Shown one piece after another: positions 57,901-62,217 of a stretch of 64,000 bases of DNA. Below the pieces are notes generated by a model, which was given only the letters and a program-made list of their open reading frames with translations, did not search any database and had not been told where the DNA came from. This DNA comes from Actinernus sp. WN-2022 (taxonomy: Eukaryota; Cnidaria; Anthozoa; Actiniaria; Actinernidae): the NCBI GenBank assembly GCA_030867875.1, contig JAOWCC010001368.1, positions 3,596,965 to 3,660,964 on the forward strand, given 5' to 3'. Position 1 is the first letter of the stretch. Every line of letters begins with the position of its first letter. Position numbers and translations under genes: made by a program.

Positions 57901-60900
57901 GATACAGGGGCTAATTCAATAAGACTTGTACACATGTATTTTACAAGATAGTCTGACATTGTTTTCCAGCAAAGAAACAATGGTCAGACTCGTAAAGTAC
58001 ACACGTAAAAGTTTTATTGAATGGCCCCAGATTTCGTCCTGATTTACATAAACTTTTGCTTCGATTTTCTCGGCCAAAATAAGTTGTATGGTCGCCAAAA
58101 TAACTGAAAACATGACTCTATACATCTAGACGTTTGAGAAATCCGATACAGAATTTGTGTCCATATGCTTTATGGGATTTACAAACTCTCGCTTTCAACT
58201 TGAGTTTGCAAATCCCATAAAGTATGGCTACTTTTATTACAAACAGTTCATCCACTCATATTGTAGCTACACTGTATTACTTACATGTAAAGTTGATTTG
58301 CTATTAGTGGTAAAGAAATAATGACTTTGCATGAATAATAAAACACAAAATGCACTCACCTCCAATAGGGGAGCCAAAGCAGCTGGACACACCAACAGCA
58401 CAAGCTGCCGCAAGCATCTCAGTGTTATGAGACTCATTCTACAGGCAACAACAAGAAACTCTGGGCTCGAATTTAATGGTATCACATTTGACCTTATTAT
58501 TCTAATCCAGAGAAAGCGCTTTACAAAGAATTGAATCCTGTTACTAAGGATTCTTGGATAGTCCAATATCACAGTTCGCTAGTAAAATGTTTGACCTAAA
58601 ATTATTCTAATCCAGAGAAATATCATTTCCCCTTGGATGAGTAAAAAAGCATGGCAAAGTGTCTATTGTTTGTGCTGTCAAGTGCCAGCCAATCACATCT
58701 CGCTAGATAAATATTTATTGGAAGTAATTGATAATTACAAAGACAAAGTGCAAAACTTTACAATACTAGTCTACAACTTACAAGTACACAGTTCAGATTA
58801 AAATACTGAATATGAATATGTAATGAGCACCTTCTTTAACAGGGAAAGTGTTGGGATTATTCAGCTATTGTAGTTCTGATCTCACTCAAACTAATGTCTA
58901 ATTTTAGGAAAGCTGGATATACAGTAAATAAAGTAAGACTGGGACTAGCTGATTAGAATCATTCCACCGCATGATTATGTGCTTGTGTGTTTATCTTAAG
59001 ATTTGGAAAGCCCTTTACAAAGAATTGGATCTCTTGGACAGTCCAATTTCACAGTTGGTTAGAAAAGCTTTGGTCTAGTACATGTACAGTACAGCTCAAA
59101 AAGAATGCACGCGCAAGAACTTCTTTTTGCGGACGCAAGAAGTTGATTATTGCGCTTCTTTTTGCGCTTATAATTAATTATCAACCGCAAGAAGTTAGAC
59201 CCGCAAGAACTTCTTAAACGCAAGAAGTTAGAACCGCAAGAACTTCAACCGCAAGAAGTTCAACTTAATTCAAACGGGTTGAAACTCTCTTACTTATTAA
59301 CGCGAAGTCATCCCTTCGACTGGAAAGAAACAATTAAGTTACATTTTGCAGACTGAGGTTCACGTTCTGCGGGAAACATCAAATTAAAGTACTAAAGAAA
59401 TATATTAGAACAACAAACACAAACTATGCAGCAAATTTATCGCATTTTGGAAGTGAAATTTCACATCAGACTCTTAAATCCAAGTGCAACTTTTCGCTAA
59501 TACTGCTGTTGAATAATAGCTTGGTTGATTATATGACAAATGGCCCTAATAAGAGTTGTGTTCTTTATTGAATCCCACCGCCGCTCATGTGTTCAGCTGA
59601 CTATTAAATAAGACAAACACTTCAGAAATATTAAACGTAAAAACTCCGAGACAGCAGCCCAAAATATTTTCGCCTTTCACACTTCTTTATAATATTTATC
59701 ACCGCCGTTTGTGTATATCGGCGAAAGCACTTACCTCCTTGCTGCTTCACAGCTCGCTTATAACGCATCCTCCCATATATTCTGATAACCTTACTGAAAA
59801 TCGTTACTTAAAATGTAATATGGAAGCCTGAGCTTTCGGCACAAAATAATAACAAACAACGGCCGCTCGATCGCTTCAGTTCCCGTTATAAATACCGGTG
59901 TTGCGAGGCCAGCTTTATAGTTTGCCGTGCAAAGCATAACATCAAATAAACTTTAGCGTCTGTAGTTTCACATTTATAGCACATCCCTGTGTTGCTCAAG
60001 GTTTCAGCTCAAATCATTGCAAATGTTCGCAGTCCTAATATAAGGCATATTTTCGAAATTAAAATCTCAAGTTCTTGCCGTCTGAATTTCTCCACGTGCA
60101 AATCAGTCAGGCGTGAACGTGTCAGTCTGAGTTGATCGCTGCACTTTCTGAAGCCAAGTTGGCAATGAAACCGTGTAAAACTATACTCTTAGTCTTACCA
60201 GAAAACTTCTACTGGGAAAGTGGAATCCTTTTGAACTAAATACGCCTTAATTCGTAAAATAGTGAGTGACTGTCTTCCCAAAATTTTACAGGTCAAAAAG
60301 AAGTGGTAATTTGCATATTGCGATCGACTCAACAATAATCGCTAAACGCGCAAATCAAAGCAGTTGGATCGAACTGCAAAACCTGGGAAACCTGGCAAAG
60401 CGAAAGAAACAGTTAATAAACACTACCATAAACGAATCAAAGCAAATTATTAAATACATCTATGTCTTTGAAAATAAGTTTTTCAAAAATATTACCGAAA
60501 GTCTTTTTAAATAAATTTGCCGTTTATACACTTGTAAACAAACCACGATCGAGCGTGCATTGTACTCGCGTTTCGAAGTTTGGACTTGAAACTTTTTGTA
60601 TTGTTTAACTTTGTGCGTGGTCTTGCAGTTGAGCCGCAAAAAGCGGATTATCCACTCTTTACTTCTTGCGCGTTCTTGCGGCTGAGCCGCAAAAAGCGGG
60701 CTATCAACTTCTTAAACTTCTTGCGTGTTCTTGCGGGTGAGCCGCAAAAAGCGGGTTATAAACTTCTTGCGGGTTCTTGCGGCGCAAGAAGTTCTTGCGG
60801 GACTTCTTGCGGGTGCATTCTTTTTGAGCTGTACTGTACATGTACCACCCTGAATAGTTAATTTTCCTCAAATGTTAAAATTGAGCTACAGTAAGTCTTT

Positions 60901-61394
60901 CTTTTGTCAACTACAGTTATGTACAAATGTATAAGAAGTGATAATTAGTATCATAACCAGACAGAGACAGCTAATTGGGGTGTCCCTAAACTTTACTGCC
61001 AAAAGGTTAATCACTCTTATACAGACCACCACTTATTACATTGCTCTATACTATTGCAAGATTGGGTACATGTTTAAAGCTTAGCTAGAACTCTGCAAGC
61101 TACATGTACATGACAACAATGTTTCCAACTCTGATAGTCCAGTTATTTCTTACAGGGCTCAAAATTGCGACTAATATGGTAGCCAATGCGACTAAAATTT
61201 ACCGATTAGTTGCAACTCAGCTACATGTACACTAACATTTGCTGGCTGGACAATTTTATTTTCTACCAACTGGCAACTAAGGAATTGTTTTTACTTTTGA
61301 GGCATGTGTGACTTACCGCATAAATTCCCTTGAATGATACAACAAACTTCCCGATAGATCTTGCCACCATACTAGCAATATGTACAAAAGGACC
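23979..61394 (-). CDS. CLCN2: ClC-1/2/K-type chloride channel, C-terminal 623 residues, 18 exons
   Basis: All 18 exons have AG/GT borders and matching phases, and give 1872 bp including TAA. The protein runs [72 protein letters not shown] (the GxFxP filter motif), [30 protein letters not shown], then [19 protein letters not shown] with the pore-lining Tyr. After these come CBS1, a Ser-rich linker, [26 protein letters not shown] and CBS2. Val follows the Glu in SIEV, where proton-exchanging ClCs have a second Glu; this fits a channel rather than an exchanger. Helices before GPFVH, including the GSGIP motif and the gating Glu of GKEGP, are not in the window. A plasma-membrane Cl- channel of CLCN2 type is the best fit. 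Confidence 0.9.
24397..24841. mobile_element. MITE family B, copy 3, with an expanded terminus
   Basis: Collinear with 35854-36149: CATGTGGGATG, AAAGCAAATAT, GTGTATA.AC, CAAGCAT.GAGG, GCATGCGCA and CCGTGACATAGCCCC at the right end. The left end GTGTCACGGT runs straight into the 10-bp minisatellite at 24401-24570. Intron 17. Confidence 0.75.
24401..24570 (+). repeat. CpG-rich 10-bp minisatellite, 17 units
   Basis: Unit order: TGTCACGGTG once, TGCCACGGTG once, TGCCGCGGTG seven times, TGTCGCGGTG eight times. The first unit is the terminal sequence of MITE family B, so the array seems seeded by that terminus. Frames through it on either strand ([20 protein letters not shown]) are repeat artefacts. 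Confidence 0.95.
24894..24980 (-). CDS. ClC exon 17 (CBS2 core)
   Basis: Acceptor ATTTCAG, donor GTAATG, 87 bp, phase 0 at both ends. Encodes [20 protein letters not shown] and LVGVVSLKE, the conserved HxLFxLLxLxHAYVTxxGRLxGVV pattern of the second CBS domain. Confidence 0.9.
25288..25374 (+). repeat. 16-bp minisatellite, about 5 copies
   Basis: GCCGTACAGTAACCGT repeats exactly five times, followed by GCCGTAGG. Intron 16 of the ClC gene. Confidence 0.95.
25450..25560 (+). mobile_element. tRNA-derived SINE, 3' body fragment
   Basis: TATGTGAGTTGAGTTTGTTG, CTCCGGTTTTCCTCCCTCCG and TAAAAATCAACATGTGAG match the SINE body at 8125-8405. The tRNA-like head is missing. Confidence 0.75.
25819..26108. 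mobile_element. MITE family G, copy 1
   Basis: It begins GAGCAGGTTTCAATTGAGTG and ends CAATTGAAACCTGCTC, with interior words TGATTGGTT, GCTTTGGTTTT and CACGATTGCGTTTAC. Similar copies are at 37796-38013 and 50754-50957, and a fragment near 36490-36600. Intron 16. Confidence 0.75.
26143..26247 (-). CDS. ClC exon 16 (CBS linker and start of CBS2)
   Basis: Encodes [20 protein letters not shown] and [15 protein letters not shown]. It matches the invariant [10 protein letters not shown] block of ClC-1/2. Donor GTCAGT. The acceptor reads ACACAGCAG, a NAGNAG pair, so the first Gln may be included or skipped (start 26247 or 26244). 105 bp, phase 0 at both ends. Confidence 0.92.
26282..26402. mobile_element. 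MITE family C, single copy
   Basis: CGGTTTCAGGGAAACCCCCA at the left and GGGTGGGTAGTTTCCCAGAA at the right are inverted. The middle reads TTAATAGTTAATCATTAATA and ATATCCAAGGGAGGGGTG. A dimer of the same family is at 44362-44599. Intron 15. Confidence 0.8.
26641..26999. mobile_element. Foldback element with about 115-bp arms
   Basis: ATGCATCAGGAGTTCCGGAC at the left and its complement at the right (GAACTCCTGATGCAT) continue through ACCGG or CCGGTTGGAT, CATTCTGGGTAGGTGGGCTC and GCCATATTGGATTTGAG. The arms are about 95% alike with a spacer of about 120 bp. Intron 15. Confidence 0.85.
27000..27610. other. ClC intron 15, no feature recognised
   Basis: CATCATCAT-like and CTCCTCCTC-like short runs at 27000-27070. 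No exon or defined repeat otherwise. Confidence 0.4.
27858..30976 (-). pseudogene. LINE ORF2: AP endonuclease and reverse transcriptase, one frameshift
   Basis: The endonuclease motifs are [43 protein letters not shown] and SDHLPVF. Reverse transcriptase follows with [41 protein letters not shown], then GVPQ, after which the frame is lost. The continuation [16 protein letters not shown] and the catalytic [10 protein letters not shown] are in another frame, consistent with one missing base near 28765. The combined length of about 1040 residues is normal for the family. ORF2 starts only 6 bp after the ORF1 stop. Otherwise intact, so the insertion is fairly young. Confidence 0.9.
30983..31768 (-). 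CDS. LINE ORF1 protein, coiled-coil RNA-binding type, 261 aa
   Basis: An intact frame from ATG to stop. Residues about 50-135 form a predicted coiled coil ([20 protein letters not shown]). They are followed by [38 protein letters not shown] and LFINEDLS, which resemble the RRM-like and C-terminal domains of L1-type ORF1 proteins. It is expected to coat the element RNA. A neighbouring ORF1 of this type with a CR1/L2-like ORF2 is worth noting. Confidence 0.85.
   Translation of the reverse strand: MPETRRTSKASSASLETEPSEDGFVTFATLKEMMQIQERMFRGLFDSVMASCNARVDDLVKTVSDIRASLQYTQKDIDDMKPAKDQIEEVEQELGNIQNYLDYQKDKIEYMENQSRRNNIRVVGIPEEDGETWDDSEAKVKQVLKEKLKLSFDVDIERAHRVGKRAVRGAYSSSEDRPRRPSHRTIVCRLRDWKQKESILRSARKIKPEDLFINEDLSSETIAKRKSQMTKLKDAKKAGKIAYFVLDKLVIRNRLTSAERR
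32032..32076 (-). CDS. ClC exon 15, 45-bp micro-exon
   Basis: Acceptor TTTACTTACAG, donor GTTAGC. Encodes [15 protein letters not shown], acidic and polar, in the linker between CBS1 and CBS2. Phase 0 at both ends and a multiple of three, so it can be skipped without a frame change. It was chosen because it is the only sequence that keeps the frame between exons 14 and 16. Large introns of about 6 kb lie on both sides. Confidence 0.65.
32077..33598. other. Start of ClC intron 14
   Basis: No exon was recognised. TTCAAGGACTT words recur at 32190-32460. The foldback arm at 32700-32890 is listed separately. Short frames near 33245-33440 show no supporting context. Confidence 0.4.
32700..32890 (+). 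repeat. Solo arm of the foldback element at 18279
   Basis: AACCTTCGAAATGTTTTGAA, TACTTCTGTGAAGAAAGTTT, CGTTCTACGCTTGTATGAAA and CATGACCGCGTAAG match one arm of 18279-18846. The opposite arm is absent here. Confidence 0.8.
33599..34692. mobile_element. 1.1-kb near-perfect palindromic transposon with 7-bp target duplication
   Basis: Arms of about 465-480 bp (33599-34076 and 34228-34692) are highly similar inverted copies around a spacer of about 150 bp. The ends read CACAGGAAGCCCAATGCC and its complement. TCCAAAC flanks both sides (33592-33598 and 34693-34699). The same flanking repeat without an insertion and with a single TCCAAAC is at 21378-21384. Similar frames on the two arms ([14 protein letters not shown]) simply reflect arm identity. 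Superfamily uncertain: a 7- to 8-bp duplication would suit hAT. Intron 14. Confidence 0.85.
34693..34830 (+). repeat. Dispersed repeat family E, right half
   Basis: CCTAACCCTGAAACAATACA, GCCAGTGCAGTCCAAATGGG and AATAAAATGCAAGG match 21378-21500. The left half is at 33570-33598, beyond the palindromic insertion. GGTTTTGAGA is repeated three times at 34790-34820. Confidence 0.75.
35074..35187 (-). repeat. Loop-region fragment of the 18-kb foldback element
   Basis: Read in reverse it matches the central part of 18279-18846: AATGCATTATTCTCCAT, CACAACAACATCGATGCATA and GAAAATATACA. It directly abuts the TTAA element at 35187. Confidence 0.7.
35187..35777. mobile_element. TTAA-flanked foldback element
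   Basis: TTAAAGTGCCAATGACATGA at the left and its complement TCATTGGCACTTTAA at the right. The arms are about 190 bp and include TTTGGAGAGCACAAACATA and its inverse. The 590-bp element is non-coding. Intron 14. Confidence 0.85.
35854..36149 (+). mobile_element. MITE family B, uninterrupted copy 2
   Basis: TTAAAGGGGCTGTGTCACGG at the left and CCATGACATAGCCCTTTAA at the right are inverted, with TTAA at both ends. This copy shows the empty site for the 614-1493 insertion. Intron 14. Confidence 0.8.
36652..36894. mobile_element. Palindromic MITE with about 85-bp arms
   Basis: ATGACGATCCTTGAAACCCC, GGAAAGTACTCCCAGAA and TACATTCAA recur in inverse order from 36881 back. The core contains CAGTCCAAGGACTG and CAGTCCTTGGACTG palindromes. 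It abuts the coding fragment at 36895. Confidence 0.85.
36895..37146 (-). pseudogene. Coding fragment resembling ZMYM/QRICH1-like (Crypton-related) proteins
   Basis: The frame reads [18 protein letters not shown], then [20 protein letters not shown]. The [13 protein letters not shown] pattern resembles the start of the domain in ZMYM2/QRICH1-like and related Crypton-derived proteins (from memory, not searched). It starts after a TAA with no clear ATG and is cut by the palindromic MITE just after VEMCR. It is probably a relic rather than a ClC exon, as its frame has no splice partners. Confidence 0.4.
37147..37697. other. ClC intron 14, no gene
   Basis: AT-rich sequence. GAGCAGGTTTCAATCGAGTG at about 37490 is a MITE family G end, with CAATCACG words after it. 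Confidence 0.4.
37698..38013 (+). repeat. Composite dispersed repeat with MITE family G, copy 2
   Basis: From TGATGCCACAAACTT through GTACCAGTAACCAT to the MITE G part (TTTCAATTGAGTGTCATAAA to CACTCAATTGGAAA), it matches 50654-50957 throughout. Both copies carry the MITE at the same position. Confidence 0.8.
38102..38165 (-). CDS. ClC exon 14
   Basis: Acceptor TCTGTGTAG, donor GTATAA. Encodes (G)[20 protein letters not shown] and Q, part of the Ser-rich inter-CBS linker. 64 bp, enters in phase 2 and leaves in phase 0. The sequence is poorly conserved in the family, so the call rests on splice signals and frame. Confidence 0.7.
38214..38302 (+). mobile_element. SINE 3' tail fragment
   Basis: AATTCTAATTCGATCTATGA, CCGGGTCCTGGTATTGATCA and CTATGGTTGTTTCAGGCCCC match the tails of the SINEs ending at 46970 and 53740. 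Intron 13. Confidence 0.7.
38872..38968. repeat. Inverted repeat of about 30-bp arms
   Basis: GTCTGTCCTATTATTGATGA and its complement (TCATCAATAATACGACAGAC) surround CACAGCTGCAGATCC. A related half is at 43353-43400 (TGTCTGCCCTAATATTGACA). Intron 13. Confidence 0.75.
38999..39155 (-). CDS. ClC exon 13 (end of CBS1)
   Basis: Acceptor TTATTTGTAG, donor GTAAAT. Encodes (D)[20 protein letters not shown], matching the SxxLLGSIxRxxL block that closes CBS1. A 30-residue acidic/Ser-rich stretch ending [10 protein letters not shown] follows. 157 bp. Confidence 0.9.
39525..40012 (+). repeat. Purine-rich 15-bp minisatellite running into (GGA)n
   Basis: About 27 units of GGTGGTGGAGAAGGA with AGG, ACG, ATT and AGA variants, in blocks by variant, then GGAGGAAGA repeats from about 39930. 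The + strand is nearly all purine, so the transcribed ClC RNA is CCACCTCCTTCT-rich. Long stop-free frames on both strands ([14 protein letters not shown] and LHHL repeats) are products of the 15-bp period. Intron 12. Confidence 0.95.
40133..40266 (-). CDS. ClC exon 12 (CBS1)
   Basis: Acceptor GGTTGACAG, donor GTATAG. Encodes (G)[20 protein letters not shown] and [20 protein letters not shown], then VDAP. This is the VxDIM start and following helix/strand of the first CBS domain. 134 bp. Confidence 0.92.
40556..40830. repeat. Dispersed repeat family K, copy 1
   Basis: CATTAATAATTCAT, GTGATACAG, TTTTCTCGGCCGAAATA, CATCTAGACATTTGA and TTATTGGGTTTACAAACTT match 57836-58250 in order. Intron 11. 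Confidence 0.75.
40852..41298. mobile_element. TTAA-flanked foldback element
   Basis: TTAAAGTGCCTGTGAACCTT at the left and GGCACTTTAA at the right. The arms of about 170 bp share TCAATTCTA, GTGAATAGTAGAATGGTA, GCCGCTGAGTT and AATATCCAAAATGCTAATTA in inverse order. Intron 11. Confidence 0.85.
41299..43738. other. ClC intron 11, no gene
   Basis: 2.4 kb with no exon. A 42.6-42.8 kb stretch has degenerate CACCCCAAA and GGCACC words. CCCTGAC/CACTGACC words at 43140-43735 resemble the element at 23432. Confidence 0.4.
43739..43848 (-). CDS. ClC exon 11 (helix R and pore tyrosine)
   Basis: Acceptor TATTATTCCAG, donor GTAAGG. Encodes [20 protein letters not shown] then [16 protein letters not shown]. 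The Tyr of SFYDS is the family's chloride-coordinating Tyr. 110 bp. Confidence 0.93.
44362..44599. mobile_element. MITE family C, head-to-tail dimer
   Basis: Two 110-bp units (44371-44480 and 44481-44592) repeat TTTCTGG.AAATCCCCACCC, ACTTCACCCTAACCTTTAAT and CCAAGGGAGGGGTGGG. The outer ends TCAATCACGGTTTCTGGG and CCCAGAAACCGGGATTGA are inverted. At the centre the end of one unit serves as the start of the next. Intron 10. Confidence 0.85.
44643..44740 (-). CDS. ClC exon 10 (helices P-Q)
   Basis: Acceptor TTCATTATCAG, donor GTAAGT. Encodes (G)[20 protein letters not shown] and [12 protein letters not shown], nearly identical to the vertebrate ClC-1/2 pattern. 98 bp. Confidence 0.95.
44949..45357. 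mobile_element. MITE family F, copy 1
   Basis: Terminal inverted repeats of about 38 bp, TATACACGACTTTCATAATG to CTCCTAATTTGCAT. The middle contains GAAAGAGCATGTCGACATTA. The second copy is at 61599-62024. Intron 9. Confidence 0.85.
45653..46465. mobile_element. TA-flanked TIR element (pogo/Tc1-like ends)
   Basis: CCGTATTTTATGACGTATAA at the left and TTATCACGTACAAG-type complement (ending TAAAATACGG) at the right, each flanked by TA (45651-45652, 46466-46467). Subterminal GGGTGC.GC.TATA words occur on both sides. CCGTATTTT ends with a TA target are familiar in Tc1/mariner/pogo elements. No transposase frame. Intron 9. Confidence 0.75.
46612..46970 (+). mobile_element. tRNA-derived SINE, copy 4, split by a small MITE
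   Basis: The head reads GAGCCGGGGTGGCACAAGTA and CTCTCATCACTGC, the body ACATGTGAGTTGAATTTGTT, and the tail ATTTGATCTGTTGTTTAGCC and CTATGGTTGTTTTGGGTCC. The 46723-46845 element interrupts the body. Intron 9. Confidence 0.75.
46723..46845. mobile_element. 123-bp hairpin MITE inside a SINE
   Basis: GGCTAAAGTGAACAAGTTGC and its complement, extending through ACCGTAAAT and ATGTTGT. The right arm has an extra ACATGTA-type insertion. The core holds three TGGTAAGTG/GGTCGGTAAG words. Confidence 0.85.
47019..47129 (-). CDS. ClC exon 9 (helix O region)
   Basis: Acceptor TGCCATAG, donor GTAAGA. Encodes (G)[20 protein letters not shown] and [16 protein letters not shown]. This matches the GRLxGExMAxWFPDG block of ClC-1/2. 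111 bp. Confidence 0.95.
47459..47528 (-). CDS. ClC exon 8 (GxFxP filter)
   Basis: Acceptor TATGTCTAG, donor GTAAGT. Encodes [20 protein letters not shown] and FVI(G). PIPAGIFFP is the conserved GxFxP chloride-filter motif. The usual PVPCG has Ala in place of Cys. 70 bp. Confidence 0.95.
47529..49114. other. ClC intron 7
   Basis: No exon was seen in about 1.6 kb. CCCTTTCACTACTAG and GAGTGAAAGGGTTA-type words occur near both ends and hint at a diverged inverted-repeat element, not defined well enough to bound. Confidence 0.4.
49115..49270 (-). CDS. ClC exon 7 (extracellular loop and start of helix M)
   Basis: Acceptor TTTCAATAACAG, donor GTATAG. Encodes [20 protein letters not shown], a variable loop, and [16 protein letters not shown] and NxT sites in the loop could be glycosylated. 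156 bp. Confidence 0.9.
49357..49627. mobile_element. Short TIR element with CAGGGTCCGAAATT ends
   Basis: CAGGGTCCGAAATT at 49357 and its complement at 49614-49627. CAGGG ends are typical of hAT elements, but no clear 8-bp duplication was found. The inside has GTCACCA and GTCGCCA words. Intron 6. Confidence 0.6.
50404..50488 (-). CDS. ClC exon 6
   Basis: Acceptor TTTTCTTGCAG, donor GTAAGT. Encodes (N)[20 protein letters not shown] and LGQFMAGN, matching the FPPGxGQFMAG block of ClC-1/2 with YPRG in place of FPPG. 85 bp. Confidence 0.95.
50654..50957 (+). repeat. Composite dispersed repeat with MITE family G, copy 3
   Basis: Matches 37698-38013 from TTGATGCCACAAACTTTA to AATTGAAAACAGCTC, with the same MITE at the same junction (CATTAGAGGGGTTTTC). 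Intron 5. Confidence 0.8.
50987..51094 (-). CDS. ClC exon 5
   Basis: Acceptor GATTTCTTTCAG, donor GTAAGT. Encodes (G)[20 protein letters not shown] and [15 protein letters not shown]. This matches the SGxxGALFVYLNRKIV block. 108 bp. Confidence 0.95.
52145..52452. mobile_element. Inverted-repeat element with about 60-bp arms, nested
   Basis: ATTTCCCGCTTATTAGTCTG, TTGGGTACCCTGTGGTTTAT and CGATTA recur inverted at 52392-52451, around a spacer of about 190 bp. Just upstream of the transposase-like frame, so it may contain its promoter region. Confidence 0.85.
52590..53003 (+). CDS. Tc1/mariner-like transposase N-terminal DNA-binding protein, 137 aa
   Basis: Starting at ATG 52590 it reads [20 protein letters not shown], a first helix-turn-helix through [18 protein letters not shown] basic linker like the GRPR hook of Tc1-type paired domains follows, then a second HTH ([27 protein letters not shown]). 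It closes with [11 protein letters not shown], which normally leads into the catalytic domain. TAA follows immediately, with AATAAA at 53024-53029. No DDE/DDD domain follows, so it can bind DNA but not transpose. An upstream in-frame GTG at 52491 is possible but less likely. Confidence 0.75.
   Translation: MLDDYTQKRILSLATQGNSPTEIVRQFEKEGMRLVRTTVSRFLKRQDQDERPERRLGRPTKVRTPIKRRIDTVYENDSEVSAFELKNILEHENPGVELSCATVKRARRKLGWVCTKTRYCQMIRDANKPKRVEHCQS
53826..54085 (+). repeat. Dispersed repeat family I, copy 2
   Basis: ATCCAGCCAATAGGAAAG is the single unit of the 30-bp minisatellite. It is followed by CTTGAATCAGCAATTTGAGA, TTTGATCAAAACTACATTAA, AATCAGATTACGAGAAAGAA and the end ACATTCCTTAGCCGTTGAGT. 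Collinear with 21910-22350 but without the MITE A insertion. Confidence 0.8.
54535..55015. mobile_element. TTAA-flanked TIR element
   Basis: TTAAAGGAGAACTGAACCCT at the left and its complement (TTTAGGCTTCAGTTCTCCTTTAA) at the right, with TTAA at both ends. 481 bp, non-coding. Intron 4. Confidence 0.85.
55115..55199 (-). CDS. ClC exon 4
   Basis: Acceptor CCTTATTGCAG, donor GTAAGT. Encodes (E)[20 protein letters not shown] and FIAFALI(G), matching the [18 protein letters not shown] block of ClC-2. 85 bp. Confidence 0.95.
55421..56852. mobile_element. TIR element, about 1.4 kb
   Basis: ACTAATTACTC, CCAGGCCTTTGGCCGA and GAGTCA at the left recur inverted at 56805-56852. No transposase frame was identified. 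A smaller hairpin element (56515-56735) is nested inside. Intron 3. Confidence 0.7.
56515..56735. mobile_element. Hairpin MITE, 25-bp ends
   Basis: ACTCTTCTTAATATTTATGC and its complement at the right (TATGCACATAAATATTAAGA). 221 bp, non-coding. Confidence 0.85.
57344..57469 (-). CDS. ClC exon 3 (proton-path position)
   Basis: Acceptor CCAACATAG, donor GTTAGA. Encodes (G)[20 protein letters not shown] and [21 protein letters not shown]. The residue after SIE is Val, where exchangers carry a second Glu. 126 bp. Confidence 0.96.
57836..58250. repeat. Dispersed repeat family K, copy 2, interrupted
   Basis: Collinear with 40556-40830 (CATTAATAATTCATGAAGCA, GTGATACAG, TTTTCTCGGCCAAAATAAG, CATCTAGACGTTTGAGAA, TTTATGGGATTTACAAACT). 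The MITE at 57907-58028 separates GATACAG from AGATTT. Confidence 0.75.
57907..58028. mobile_element. 122-bp MITE
   Basis: GGGGCTAATTCAATAAGACTT at the left is inverted as AAGTTTTATTGAATGGCCCC at the right, with an inner inverted pair around TTTTCCAGCAAAGAAACAAT. It is inserted in repeat family K. Confidence 0.8.
58360..58438 (-). CDS. ClC exon 2
   Basis: Acceptor GTTGCCTGTAG, donor GTGAGT. Encodes [20 protein letters not shown] and FGSPIG(G). This matches the [21 protein letters not shown] block, with SS in place of GC and GS in place of AA. 79 bp. Confidence 0.95.
58439..59096. other. ClC intron 1, left part
   Basis: CTTTACAAAGAATTG and TCTTGGA.AGTCCAAT occur at 58508-58570 and again at 59010-59055, a diverged local duplication. 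No exon. Confidence 0.5.
59097..60836 (+). mobile_element. Second TA-flanked element with the same ends but a different core
   Basis: Ends identical in pattern to 51387-53546 (CAGTACAGCTCAAAAAGAAT), the same CGCAAGAAGTT subterminal words, and TA on both sides (59095-59096, 60837-60838). The 1.3-kb core does not match the first element and lacks the HTH frame. Right-hand GAGCCGCAAAAAGCGGG words are repeated three times. Probably mobilised by a shared transposase. Confidence 0.8.
61317..61394 (-). CDS. ClC exon 1 within the window (internal exon)
   Basis: Acceptor CTGTCATGCAG, donor GTAAGT. Encodes [20 protein letters not shown] and FKGIYA, the continuation of the [11 protein letters not shown] motif. 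It starts in phase 0 right after the Glu codon of GKE, which must be in an exon not seen here. 78 bp. Confidence 0.95.
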
Positions 61395-61598
61395 CTGCAT
61401 GACAGAAACACAATCACACTCACTGGTGAGGCTAATTTAAATCCAACTACAGCACTGAGCAAATGCTGGCATGATCAATTATTAAAAGTTGATTAAGAGA
61501 TACTAACCCTCATGGCGGGAAGTGATTGTGAATAGTAGGACAATGGCTAAAATAATTGTCAGCTGCTACTCACTTCTTGCAGCAGTTACATTGTAATT

Positions 61599-62024
61599 AT
61601 ACACATACAACTTTCATAATGGCTGCCTCCTAATTTACAAATGTGATTTCCCGTTTTGGTAGTTTATCCACATGATTGTATAGAAAATATGAATATAGCC
61701 ATGTGAAAGAGCATGTCGACATTAGTGAACTTGTGAAAGTTGAGTGCCGTAGCTGATAAAGCAATGAAGTTACAGCCATTTGAAATTAGAGATTTGTATG
61801 AGAAAAACAACGGAGGCCTCTATAGCCTCGCTTTCATGGGTTATTTTTCTGCATTAGAAATGCTCATACATGTAGCTCAACAGCAATTTTCCACATTGCT
61901 CTAAAACTAAAAACAATAATTACTAGTTTTAATGTGATCTTTCACGTGGAAGCATTGGTTTCCCTCTACAGATTGATCTTCCAAATTATGAAAATTGGAG
62001 GTGGCCATTATGAAAGTCGTGTAT
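61599..62024. mobile_element. MITE family F, copy 2
   Basis: Collinear with 44949-45357, including GAAAGAGCATGTCGACATTA and GCATTGGTTTCCCTCTACAG. The left terminal repeat is more diverged (ACATACAACTTTCATAATGG) than the right one. Upstream of the first ClC exon seen. Confidence 0.85.
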
Positions 62025-62217
62025 GTACATGTATATACATCTTTTATTTGTTTATGTACATAGGTTAACATTCTGGCAGCCATTGGGTGAAGATTATTTG
62101 CATTTGCTTGATTTGGTGTTCACTAAATAAATATATTCACTCACTGTTCGCTCAGAGTTCACTGGTTTGCACAGTCTCAGAGTTTGCAGGGTTCACTCAG
62201 AGTTTCCCCGGTGAAAA

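Larger units (their letters stand above)
57470..58359. other. ClC intron 2
   Basis: No additional exon. It is filled mainly by repeat family K copy 2 and a nested MITE. Confidence 0.5.

Noticed and set aside
60266..60514. 82-codon frame inside the second TA-flanked element
   Set aside because: Lys/Asn/Ile-rich composition expected of AT-rich DNA, no HTH or catalytic motif, no match to the frame in the first element.
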